From JAAFJM01 sp964529175 (GTDB lineage: Bacteria > Bacteroidota > Bacteroidia > UKL13-3), in contig CAZGVO010000001.1 in assembly GCA_964529175.1 (NCBI GenBank), forward strand, positions 124,001 through 188,000: 64,000 bases of DNA, written 5' to 3'. The notes below the pieces were generated by a model that was not told the DNA's origin, searched no databases, and was given only the letters and a program-made list of their open reading frames with translations. Shown here piece by piece: positions 24,940-33,248 of this stretch. Position 1 is the first letter of the stretch; every line of letters starts with the position of its first letter. The translations under genes were made by a program, and so were the position numbers.

Positions 24940-27180
24940 TTATTTAACAATAATGGAGTCTTGTAAGTTTGCCACCGTAATAAAAAATTTACCCGGTTCC
25001 ACTATAAATTTATTTTCAAGACCTACAAAAGCCAGATCTGAAACAGCAATTTTAAAGTTCACTTCTTTCTTTTCTTTGCTATTTAAATCAATGCGTTTAA
25101 AAGCACGCAATCTTTTAATAGATGGAGTAATGCTTGCATATTCATCGGCTGCATAAATCAAAACTGTTTCAGTTCCATTTTTTGTTCCTACATTTTGTAC
25201 ATTTACATTTATTGAAATGCTATCATTTACACTTAAGTTTCTGTTAGCAATGGCTAAATTACTATATGCAAAATTGGTATAACTCAATCCATGTCCAAAG
25301 CTAAACAATGGGTTAAACCCTAAAGGTTTAAAATCGTTATTTAAGGTTTCGGTAAATTTACAATCGTAAGTGGTGTGAGTGCCTGCACAACGAGGGAAAG
25401 TAAAAGGTAATTTTCCGCTTGGATTTACCTTACCTGTTAATATATCAGCAATGGCTAGAGCTCCTTCATTTCCTGGCAAATAAACATATAAAATAGCATC
25501 GCACAAAGGCTCAGTTTTAGCAAAAGTTCTTGGCCTACCTTCCAACAAAACTACTACTACTTTTTTACCCGCTTTTTTATACACTTTAATTAAATTTTGT
25601 TGTGCTTCATCTAACTCTAAATCGTTTATATCACCTGGCTTTTCAGTGTAAGTATCTTCGCCTAAACATAACACCACGGTATTGGCATTTTGAGCTGCGC
25701 TTAATAATACATTTTCAGGTAAATGTTGCGTGTAAGTATTACCTTTTAAACAACTTACTTGTGCATTTCCTATTACATTTTTTAAAGCATTTACAACTGT
25801 AGTAACTTCAGGGTTAAAGCTAGTATCTCTGCCTTGCCAAGTATGTGTCCAACCACCATTTAGCGCATTGATATAATCAGCATTTGGACCAGTTACCAAT
25901 ATTTTTTCACTGTTTGATAGAGGTAAAATATTGTTTACATTTTTAAGCAATGTGATACTTTGACAAGCCAATTCATAACTTAATTTTTTACTTTCTATTT
26001 GTTCTGGTTCTTTAAAGTTTTCAATTGGAGTATTGGGTTGATCAAATAAACCTAATTCGTATTTTAAAGTTAAAATTCTTAAAGTAGCTTCATCAATTCT
26101 TTCTTGTTTTACTTTACCTTCTTTTACATTTTCAATTAAGTATTGCGTAAACTCTAAATCGAGCGGAACCATTGCCAAATCAATACCTGCATTGATAGAT
26201 AAAGCAATTGCTTCTTTATAACTTGCAGCCACTTTATGACGTGTAGTTAAGTTTTTTATATCTTCCCAATCAGTAACTGTTATTCCTTTAAACTTTAACT
26301 CATCTCGTAAAATTGTTTTTAATAAAAACTTGCTTGCATGTACAGGTTCACCATTTATTTCTGACGAATTGATCATAATGGTTTTGGCGCCTGCGGCAAT
26401 AGCTTTGGCAAAGGGCAATAAATAAATTTCGCGTAATTGACGTTCCGGAATATATGCCGGTGTTCTATCGTGTCCGCTTTGCGGATTGCTGTAACCCACA
26501 TAATGTTTTAAACAAGCCGCAAAAGGTTTAACTGTTCCGTTATTGGTGTTTTGATAACCATTCACCATAGCTACTCCCATTTGCGAAACCAAATAAGGGT
26601 CTTCGCCAAATGTTTCCCAAAACCTTGGCCACATTGGGTTACGGGCTACATCTAACACAGGAGAAAAATTCCAAGGAATACCACTTCCTCTTACATCGTT
26701 AGCTACTAGTTGGGCCATTTTAGTGGCCATTTCAGGATTAAATGTAGCAGCCAAACCAATTTGCTGAGGATACAATGTTGCTCCAACGGTATAATTGGCA
26801 CCATGAATAGCATCTATACCATATAAAACTGGAATTTTTAAACGCGATTGTTGGCTGTATTTTTCAATATTGGTAATTATTTCTTTCCAATGATTTACAT
26901 CGTAAGTATGCCCACCAACATTTAAAATGGAACCTACACCAAGGTTTACTATTACATTTTGCAATTTAGCAGTGTCCAAAGCATGAGGCTCTCTAATAGT
27001 TAAACTATCGTAAGCCGAAATCATTTCAATAGTTAATTGAGTCATTTGACCCACTTTTTCCTCTAAAGTCATTTGACTTAAAAGTTCCTTTGCTTTTTGT
27101 TCTGCAGTTTTATTTCCAGCGGTATTGCATTGCATGAGCAATAAGGAAAACAAACCTACTATTACTAAATATTTTTTCAT
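24940..27180 (-). CDS. GH3 beta-glucosidase lipoprotein
   Basis: 746 residues from ATG 27180; the frame opens 13 codons earlier, but MKKYLVIVGLFSLLLMQC is a clear lipoprotein signal with Cys18 as lipidation site. Domain order: GH3 N-terminal barrel (about 30-370), with K225-H226 and the catalytic nucleophile Asp304 in VTDWEDI; GH3 C-terminal alpha/beta sandwich (about 420-640); fibronectin-III-like domain (about 660-740). It should split glucosides and short beta-glucans from the non-reducing end, in the periplasm or on the surface. It starts two bases after the stop of the 27183 lipoprotein gene. Confidence 0.94.
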   Translation of the reverse strand: MKKYLVIVGLFSLLLMQCNTAGNKTAEQKAKELLSQMTLEEKVGQMTQLTIEMISAYDSLTIREPHALDTAKLQNVIVNLGVGSILNVGGHTYDVNHWKEIITNIEKYSQQSRLKIPVLYGIDAIHGANYTVGATLYPQQIGLAATFNPEMATKMAQLVANDVRGSGIPWNFSPVLDVARNPMWPRFWETFGEDPYLVSQMGVAMVNGYQNTNNGTVKPFAACLKHYVGYSNPQSGHDRTPAYIPERQLREIYLLPFAKAIAAGAKTIMINSSEINGEPVHASKFLLKTILRDELKFKGITVTDWEDIKNLTTRHKVAASYKEAIALSINAGIDLAMVPLDLEFTQYLIENVKEGKVKQERIDEATLRILTLKYELGLFDQPNTPIENFKEPEQIESKKLSYELACQSITLLKNVNNILPLSNSEKILVTGPNADYINALNGGWTHTWQGRDTSFNPEVTTVVNALKNVIGNAQVSCLKGNTYTQHLPENVLLSAAQNANTVVLCLGEDTYTEKPGDINDLELDEAQQNLIKVYKKAGKKVVVVLLEGRPRTFAKTEPLCDAILYVYLPGNEGALAIADILTGKVNPSGKLPFTFPRCAGTHTTYDCKFTETLNNDFKPLGFNPLFSFGHGLSYTNFAYSNLAIANRNLSVNDSISINVNVQNVGTKNGTETVLIYAADEYASITPSIKRLRAFKRIDLNSKEKKEVNFKIAVSDLAFVGLENKFIVEPGKFFITVANLQDSIIVK

Positions 27181-27182
27181 GT

Positions 27183-28358
27183 TTAATTGCTTTTTTGTAA
27201 AGATATTTCGTCTAACCAAAGCTCGCCTGAGCCAGTAAATTCAACTAAAAATTGTTTAAATCGGTTTATATCAAAACCACTTGTTTCAAAATTAAATTCG
27301 TTAAAAGGTATGGTGACTTTTTGCCAATTACCGTTATTACTATTACTTAAATAACCTTGTTTTATTGGTAATAAAATTACTTTTCCGTTGTATGATTCAA
27401 AACCAATTTTTAAATTATTTATTGCATTAACTTCATTGGTATTGATATAAAATTGCAAGGCATAAGTTTGAACAGAATCAGGTAAACCAATGGCTTGCCA
27501 ATGCTCCCAATTCATTCCAAACTGACGTAATTGCTTACCACTTTCAGCCTCATTCCATTTTAAGTGAATGGCTTGATAGCCACCAAAAGTTGGATTGCTT
27601 ACCATTTCAATTAACTTACCTTTATTGCTACCAAATCCCCACGAGTATGGAGCAGCATCTTTAAAAATAAATGCAGGGAAATTTTGAGTAATCGCTTTAC
27701 CAAATTTTACGCTGCTTCCATTGTTGGCATTGGCTCCGCCAACTTCAATTTTATCAATTAAAAAAGCACCTTCACCTTGGCATTCTACATTCAAACTTTT
27801 TATATTACTAAAATCGCTTAAAGGTTTTGCAGCTTGTAAAAATGTACTCAATGGAATACTTACTTTTTGCCATTCTTCATCAATTGGATAATGTGTTAAA
27901 TGTTTGGCTTTAAGCAAAGCGGCAGTTTGCACACCTGAGTAATCTTCTAATAAAAATATAAGTGTTGGAATAAACTGTTTGCCTTTTATAGCTCTGATGT
28001 AAAAATCAATGCTTCCTTTTTCCATTACTTCGGTTAAATCTTTAGCAGTATAACCGTTCCAACCAATTCCAAAGCCAATCCAAGGGCATTTACCTGTTCT
28101 GTTCCAAGTTAAACTCAAACACGATTTTCCACTAAATGAAATGGTATCAACTCTCGAAAAGTTTTTACAATCAGTTTGTTCCATACCCCACACATCCACC
28201 GTTTGGTCGTTATAAATTTCTTTTTCTTGAAATTCTTTTACCGCATTGTTGGCATAAGTTCCTCCCCATTCATCAGTTAGCTGCGTAGTTTGCATACGTA
28301 TGCCGCAACCAAAGTTTATGATGGAAAGAAACAATATATAAATAATTGCTTTTTTCAT
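27183..28358 (-). CDS. Lipoprotein with two carbohydrate-binding-like beta-sandwich modules
   Basis: 391 residues. The lipobox is INFGC (Cys18). Two related modules of about 170-180 residues follow (about 45-210 and 225-390), each ending with a W-x-K-V-x-I-P strand and a final acidic strand (FLIDKIEVGG; LWLDEISLQ), the pattern of CBM11/CIA30-like jelly rolls. No catalytic motif. In this operon it is a good candidate for a surface glycan-binding protein, taking the role that SusE/SusF-type proteins have in Sus-like loci. The start overlaps the stop of the previous gene by one base. Function is inference. Confidence 0.78.
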   Translation of the reverse strand: MKKAIIYILFLSIINFGCGIRMQTTQLTDEWGGTYANNAVKEFQEKEIYNDQTVDVWGMEQTDCKNFSRVDTISFSGKSCLSLTWNRTGKCPWIGFGIGWNGYTAKDLTEVMEKGSIDFYIRAIKGKQFIPTLIFLLEDYSGVQTAALLKAKHLTHYPIDEEWQKVSIPLSTFLQAAKPLSDFSNIKSLNVECQGEGAFLIDKIEVGGANANNGSSVKFGKAITQNFPAFIFKDAAPYSWGFGSNKGKLIEMVSNPTFGGYQAIHLKWNEAESGKQLRQFGMNWEHWQAIGLPDSVQTYALQFYINTNEVNAINNLKIGFESYNGKVILLPIKQGYLSNSNNGNWQKVTIPFNEFNFETSGFDINRFKQFLVEFTGSGELWLDEISLQKSN

Positions 28359-29389
28359 TATGGTTGAAATGGCGTAAAGTAAGTGAATGAAGCAAAATCT
28401 AACCCAACACGTGTAGCACCTGAAGTACCAGCTTGAGCTAATAATAAGAACTGAACATTGCTAATTCTATCCAATTCTTTTTTACCATTTCTATCTGTAT
28501 TTCCAAAGCCTCCCGAGGTAGAAATTTTGGTATCATCGTATGAGAAACTAACTAATTTCCATCCTAACCAATCTATTTTCATGCGGTAATTATAAGTTCC
28601 TTCTTCGGCCGGTTGGTAGGTGCCATCTAAGTTATCATCTTCTTGAAACTCCACACTTAACTCCGATTTGTTATCTCCCCAACCATACACATAAGCATTG
28701 AAGAAAACTTTTTTAGGATTATCAGTTGCAAACTTAAAGTAGTTATCAGTTGTACCTTGACTAATTTTGGCACTTAAAGCCATACCACAAATAAACAAAC
28801 TAGCGGTTGGACCATGATTTCCAGCCAGCACAAAAAATCTGGTTTTTTCGGCAGGCGATGTTCCAGAATAATTAACCGAAGTTGAATTATACGATTGTTG
28901 ACCTTCGGTAAAGGTATTATAAGCACGTTGAGGACTTTCAAAATCATCAATTAAAATATCAACTGTTGGAGTTGGTCTTGCGCCAGTAACTGTAATGGTA
29001 TCAGAATACAAAGTATCAGGATAATCTTCAAAAGTCATTCGAGCTACAACAGGTTCATTTTTTCTAAAAAATGGGGCAAAAGTAATGCTGCCATTCCAAG
29101 TAATTTGGTTAGCCGAAAAATCTTTGTCATTACCTGTAAACACTTTTCGTGCACCACTATTTAAACCAATAATTTCAATAGTCCAAGTAGTTCTTATAGA
29201 TAATTTAGTAGAATAAACTACCGTATTACCAACACTAAAATCTGGGGTTTTATTAGATGCTCTTAATGGCTCCAACACTTTAAATTCACCAAAAATATCA
29301 ACCAACTCAGGCCCTTCAATGGCGGTTTCTTTTTTACACGATGATATAGCTATCAAAGTAAATAGGGCTATGTATAATATATTTTTCAT
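28358..29389 (-). CDS. Surface glycan-binding-like lipoprotein
   Basis: 343 residues with the lipobox AISSC (Cys18) followed by KKE. Residues about 30-130 look like an Ig-like domain (TWTIEIIGLNSG...FTGNDKDF). Residues about 145-343 look like a beta-sandwich that starts ILIDDFESP and ends DFASFTYF, the typical edge strands of a glycan-binding jelly roll. No enzyme motif. Position between the barrel genes and the second lipoprotein suggests a surface glycan receptor working with the barrels. No close family known to me. Confidence 0.75.
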   Translation of the reverse strand: MKNILYIALFTLIAISSCKKETAIEGPELVDIFGEFKVLEPLRASNKTPDFSVGNTVVYSTKLSIRTTWTIEIIGLNSGARKVFTGNDKDFSANQITWNGSITFAPFFRKNEPVVARMTFEDYPDTLYSDTITVTGARPTPTVDILIDDFESPQRAYNTFTEGQQSYNSTSVNYSGTSPAEKTRFFVLAGNHGPTASLFICGMALSAKISQGTTDNYFKFATDNPKKVFFNAYVYGWGDNKSELSVEFQEDDNLDGTYQPAEEGTYNYRMKIDWLGWKLVSFSYDDTKISTSGGFGNTDRNGKKELDRISNVQFLLLAQAGTSGATRVGLDFASFTYFTPFQP

Positions 29390-29400
29390 GTATGTTTTTT

Positions 29401-31122
29401 TTAAAAGAATAAGTTATAAAGAACAGCTAATTTGTTAATATTATATTGGTTATCGGCCAATAATTTATTGTTCCAATCAGCTTGCTGATATTGAACTTTT
29501 AAACAATTGTTTTTGCTAAATTGATAATTGATTCCGCCTAACAAAATGGTTTCTTGTAAATCGGCATTGAATGATTTGTAGAAAATAATTTCATTGTATG
29601 AATTACGTTGCGCTAAGAACTCGTTTCCTTTTGCATTTAATAAAATACCTGCTAACTGAATTTCAAGATTTGGAATAATTTCATACTCGGCACCTACTTT
29701 TATTTGTGTTGATTTTAAATCAATTTTATCAATGCCTTCAGTGCCTGTTCTGCTAGTATTTTGTTGTTTTACAAATACACCAATATGTACTTTCTTTTTA
29801 CCTTTATAAATTTCATTTGCACCTAAATCAACCATTATTTCTAAGTTAGTAAAATCTCTTAAAGCAGTGGTTCCTTGTCCAGTAATTTCGTTATAAACAG
29901 CAGCATTTCCATTTACTTTAAGTAAATTTTTATTGCTATGATTCCAAGCAAATTTAACATCTGCACCTTGGCGATTTGGAGTTGCTTTTCCATAAGGTAA
30001 CATATTCTCATAAGCAGGGTTATAATCTCTTAAATTAGGGCTCAAAAACATATTGTAGTAATTACCATCAGTTAAAACCGAAAGAATGGTTACTGGTCTG
30101 GCCGATTCGCGATTGGTATAATATGGATATTCGCTAGCAATGGCATTAAAATCAACTCTTCTGCTTTGCGCACCTACACTTCTAAAAGTAGTTTCAACAC
30201 TGCGAAGGTTAATGCCAATATTCCAGGTGCTTTTTTTGTTTTGAACTTGAATACCTCCATCCATAAACATACCATCTTTAACGGTTGGTGCGTTAGCCAT
30301 GTTTTTAAAATTTACATTCGATTGACCAAACTCGCCACTTAAGTCTATTTTGTAATTATTCAGTACTAAATTTTCTTTTATTTCAAATGCATTTACGCTA
30401 TTGTTAAATAAAGCATTGCTAAACATAGCCGAATTTTCTACATCAAAAGTATTGGTATAATTATAAGCTATAATCAATTGTTTAAACATTTTAGCTTGAA
30501 TGGTGCTTCCTGCAAAAAGCCTGTCAGGACTACTAAAATAATCAGTTTGGCGATTTTTAGTAATTAAACCTGTTACATGAATATGGTTTAGGTATTTGTT
30601 AAAATCAAAGCCCACATCGGCAGTTGCTCCTTGTTGGCGCCATGAGTTTTGACCATAAAACTTATCGTAATTAATTACTTCGGTAAATGTATTGAAAGCC
30701 GCAGGATTATTTTGACTTAACTCACCATTGTTATTAAACAAAGTATATTCAGTCATGCGAGTATTTAAATCGCCCACTTGGTATTTTATGCGGTTAAACA
30801 TTAAGCCACGTAAATAAAGTTCACGTAGGTTAAAAATAATTCCACCACCCCAAAATCCATTTATTTCGTTTTGAACGCGGGTGATGGCTTTAATTTCGGT
30901 ATTTTCTGATGGACGAATATGAAAACCCAAATCAAATAAGGTTCCTCCAACCATTTGCTTGCGAGCAGTAGTAGTATCTTTGTCAATTAATTTACCACTT
31001 AAACTGCTATTATTTAAAGTAAACCTTCCTGAGCCAAAAAAATCTATCTTTTTTTCTTGCGCTTTTATTGCCAAAGGCAATAAACCCAAACACAAAAATA
31101 GGTATGTATAAAAATGCTTCAT
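29401..31122 (-). CDS. Outer-membrane beta-barrel protein (downstream of the pair)
   Basis: 573 residues from ATG 31122, one base after the stop of the preceding barrel gene; signal peptide to AIKAQ (about residue 22). The mature part alternates short amphipathic strands with polar loops throughout (e.g. VHIGVFVKQQN, IQLAGILLNAKG) and ends in an aromatic-rich last strand (LAVLYNLFF) with C-terminal Phe, the signal for BAM assembly. There is no TonB box, plug or SusC domain. It is probably a porin-like barrel for oligosaccharides of this locus; family not recognised with certainty. Confidence 0.78.
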   Translation of the reverse strand: MKHFYTYLFLCLGLLPLAIKAQEKKIDFFGSGRFTLNNSSLSGKLIDKDTTTARKQMVGGTLFDLGFHIRPSENTEIKAITRVQNEINGFWGGGIIFNLRELYLRGLMFNRIKYQVGDLNTRMTEYTLFNNNGELSQNNPAAFNTFTEVINYDKFYGQNSWRQQGATADVGFDFNKYLNHIHVTGLITKNRQTDYFSSPDRLFAGSTIQAKMFKQLIIAYNYTNTFDVENSAMFSNALFNNSVNAFEIKENLVLNNYKIDLSGEFGQSNVNFKNMANAPTVKDGMFMDGGIQVQNKKSTWNIGINLRSVETTFRSVGAQSRRVDFNAIASEYPYYTNRESARPVTILSVLTDGNYYNMFLSPNLRDYNPAYENMLPYGKATPNRQGADVKFAWNHSNKNLLKVNGNAAVYNEITGQGTTALRDFTNLEIMVDLGANEIYKGKKKVHIGVFVKQQNTSRTGTEGIDKIDLKSTQIKVGAEYEIIPNLEIQLAGILLNAKGNEFLAQRNSYNEIIFYKSFNADLQETILLGGINYQFSKNNCLKVQYQQADWNNKLLADNQYNINKLAVLYNLFF

Positions 31123-31123
31123 G

Positions 31124-33049
31124 TTAAAAATATAATTTAAGTTCAATGGTTGTTTCTGTTCCTTTAATATTGTCTTTTACAAAACTTTTGTCTTCTTGAC
31201 TAAACCAACGTCTTCTAATGTATAAGTTGGTGTTTTTTGCTACTGCTAAATCTAATCCTAAGCCAAATAAATTAGATTCTTGGTTAATGGCTGCGTTAAC
31301 TGCGCTTCCCAATTTTCCATCCACATTATCGCCTTTATTTAATTGACTATTTCCTGTAATGTATTCTTTACCAAATGTGGTTATTAAACTAATGTCTTTA
31401 TTTAACATAAAAACGGCATCAAACTCATGGTAAGTAGTTCGTAAATAAGCCTTGCTGCTAAATTCGGGTATAAAGCTAAAATCGGATTGCGCTGAACCAA
31501 ATGAACCAACATATAACAAATAAAATGGAAGCAAAGGAAAGTTCACTTTTTGTTTTACTTGCACTTGCAACATATTAAAATTGGTAAGTGTTTTAGGCAT
31601 TCCTAACGAGTTGGTATCGGTTATTTCCATTGATTGCGAAAAACCTCGGAAGTAGGAAGTCCAATTGCTGTAAGCACCCACATTATTTACAAAAGGCACA
31701 AAACGCGAAAACGGCAAAGCATTAATTTTATGACCAAAAGCCAATGAGCGTCCCATTGATTTTATCTCGCTCGAAACCATATTACCGACATTAATTTTGG
31801 TGCTTTTTGTAATATCTAACCAAAAGTTAAAACTGAAACCTTTACGATTATTACTTATTTGACCAACATCGGTAATAGAACCAGCAAAATTACTAATACC
31901 ACCACTTCCGCCAGTTGATGAACCAGTTTGACTAACAGAAGCCGAACTTAAAAATGCTGTATTTGAACTTAAAAAATTACCATAATAATTTACAAATTGT
32001 GGACTCATATAAAAACCTTCAATATCGAAAGGAATTTTTGTGATTTTGGCAGGAGTTTTAATTTTGACTCTTACTGCCTCGCCCCAACCATCATTTTGTA
32101 TTTTTGAATACAATTGTCCGCGACCAAACTCAGCTGATAAATCAAAACCTTTGTAAGTTAAATCATATGATATGGTTTGTAATTGAATTCCTGCTTCTTC
32201 GGTAGCCAATGAATCTAAAAACGAAGTATAGTTCATGGTATTAAAACTAATAGTTTGGTTTTTCATTTGCTTGCGCAATCTAAAACCAACAGTGTATGCT
32301 GGAATTCGGCTACCAATTACTGCTTGTGTAGGTGTAACACCATATAAAAAACGGAAAGAAAAATTATGTGGCAATTCGTTTCCATCAATCATCATTCCTT
32401 TAAAAGCCTGCATACCAAAACGCATATCGCGGCTAATATTTCCATTTTCAAAATAGTTAGAAGCTCTATCGAAAGATACTGAATTATTTTCCCAAGGATA
32501 ACGCTCGTAAATACTGTAGCGTTGGTAACCAACAAAACTACTAAAAAGCATTCCGCTCATATCCGTCCAATTAATACCGCCCATGTGAGCAGTAAATTTT
32601 CCAACATCAGTTTGAATACTACCTGTTAAGTTAATTCCTAAATTTAAATTAACTGGGCTATTGCCGGGATTACCTGAAAAATTGTGGTACAAAGCATAAT
32701 CCATTCCAATATAAGTTTTAGAAGTTGGCTGAACCGACAAGTTCAATAACATTAAAGGTGGATCGCGATAAACATCGCCCGTTCCTAAAATAAATGGTGG
32801 AGCACTTGCAAAAGCATTGCCTGGTATTACTACAAATGGCTGCTCAAGGTCTCGATTGATAGCAAAAAATCGGTAATAACCACTTACATTTAATTTTTTA
32901 AGCGGAGCCAAACCCGGAGGGCCACTAGCAATGAGCTTGCTTATAAAGCTGCTATCGCTTGTTTGAGCAAAACTATTAAGATTACCAAGCCCTAAAAGCA
33001 GCAAAAACAAAAGGCATAAAATTCGGTTGAAATTGTAAAATGTTTTCAA
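31124..33049 (-). CDS. Outer-membrane beta-barrel protein (first gene of the beta-glucan operon)
   Basis: 641 residues. The start is TTG at 33049: an in-frame stop lies two codons 5' and there is no ATG before the signal peptide (MKTFYNFNRILCLLFLLLLG...SFAQ). The mature protein is built from amphipathic strands with long polar loops, a Ser/Gly-rich loop at about 365-380, and ends TIELKLYF, a C-terminal Phe barrel signal. No plug or TonB box. The second barrel gene follows after one base, so the two may work as a pair in place of SusC/SusD. Promoter at 33070-33099. Confidence 0.78.
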   Translation of the reverse strand: MKTFYNFNRILCLLFLLLLGLGNLNSFAQTSDSSFISKLIASGPPGLAPLKKLNVSGYYRFFAINRDLEQPFVVIPGNAFASAPPFILGTGDVYRDPPLMLLNLSVQPTSKTYIGMDYALYHNFSGNPGNSPVNLNLGINLTGSIQTDVGKFTAHMGGINWTDMSGMLFSSFVGYQRYSIYERYPWENNSVSFDRASNYFENGNISRDMRFGMQAFKGMMIDGNELPHNFSFRFLYGVTPTQAVIGSRIPAYTVGFRLRKQMKNQTISFNTMNYTSFLDSLATEEAGIQLQTISYDLTYKGFDLSAEFGRGQLYSKIQNDGWGEAVRVKIKTPAKITKIPFDIEGFYMSPQFVNYYGNFLSSNTAFLSSASVSQTGSSTGGSGGISNFAGSITDVGQISNNRKGFSFNFWLDITKSTKINVGNMVSSEIKSMGRSLAFGHKINALPFSRFVPFVNNVGAYSNWTSYFRGFSQSMEITDTNSLGMPKTLTNFNMLQVQVKQKVNFPLLPFYLLYVGSFGSAQSDFSFIPEFSSKAYLRTTYHEFDAVFMLNKDISLITTFGKEYITGNSQLNKGDNVDGKLGSAVNAAINQESNLFGLGLDLAVAKNTNLYIRRRWFSQEDKSFVKDNIKGTETTIELKLYF

Positions 33050-33069
33050 ATTCTATAATTTATGAAAAA

Positions 33070-33099
33070 CGAATATATCTGGTAATTTATCAAAACAAA
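33070..33099 (-). promoter_or_regulatory. Predicted promoter of the beta-glucan operon
   Basis: Minus strand TTTG (33096-33099), 18 bases, TATATTCG (33070-33077; one mismatch to TAnnTTTG). It lies 20 bases 5' of the TTG start of the first barrel gene and about 70 bases 3' of the shared motif at 33149-33169. Confidence 0.5.
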
Positions 33100-33148
33100 T
33101 TTTTATGCACCCAACTAGCATACTTCACCCCATGAGCGCGCATCAAAA

Positions 33149-33169
33149 TACTACAACATTGCTACTACA
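33149..33169 (-). promoter_or_regulatory. Putative regulator site CATTGCTACTACA, copy 1
   Basis: The 13-bp core CATTGCTACTACA (33157-33169, plus-strand reading) is preceded by TACTACAA. The same core, preceded by TACTA, occurs at 40491-40508. Both copies have the same orientation relative to a minus-strand gene and lie about 110 and 123 bases 5' of its start. A site for the divergently encoded regulator at 33249 is the simplest reading. Confidence 0.45.
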
Positions 33170-33230
33170 CAAATTCGCAAATAATTGTAAATAAATAATT
33201 TAAATAAATTTTATTTTTCCAATATTTTGT

Positions 33231-33238
33231 TATTTTTG
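33231..33238 (+). promoter_or_regulatory. Predicted -7 box of the propeller regulator gene
   Basis: TATTTTTG, full match to TAnnTTTG, only 10 bases 5' of the ATG, implying a very short leader. No TTTG at -33. Confidence 0.3.
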
Positions 33239-33248
33239 ACCATTAAGC

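Noticed and set aside
27181..27219. Longer start for the GH3 gene, overlapping the previous gene
   Set aside because: The extra 13 codons precede a perfect lipoprotein signal at ATG 27180 and would spoil it.
29401..33049. SusC/SusD pair in the glycan operon
   Set aside because: The two large envelope proteins lack a TonB box, plug domain and SusD lipobox; both look like simple barrels.
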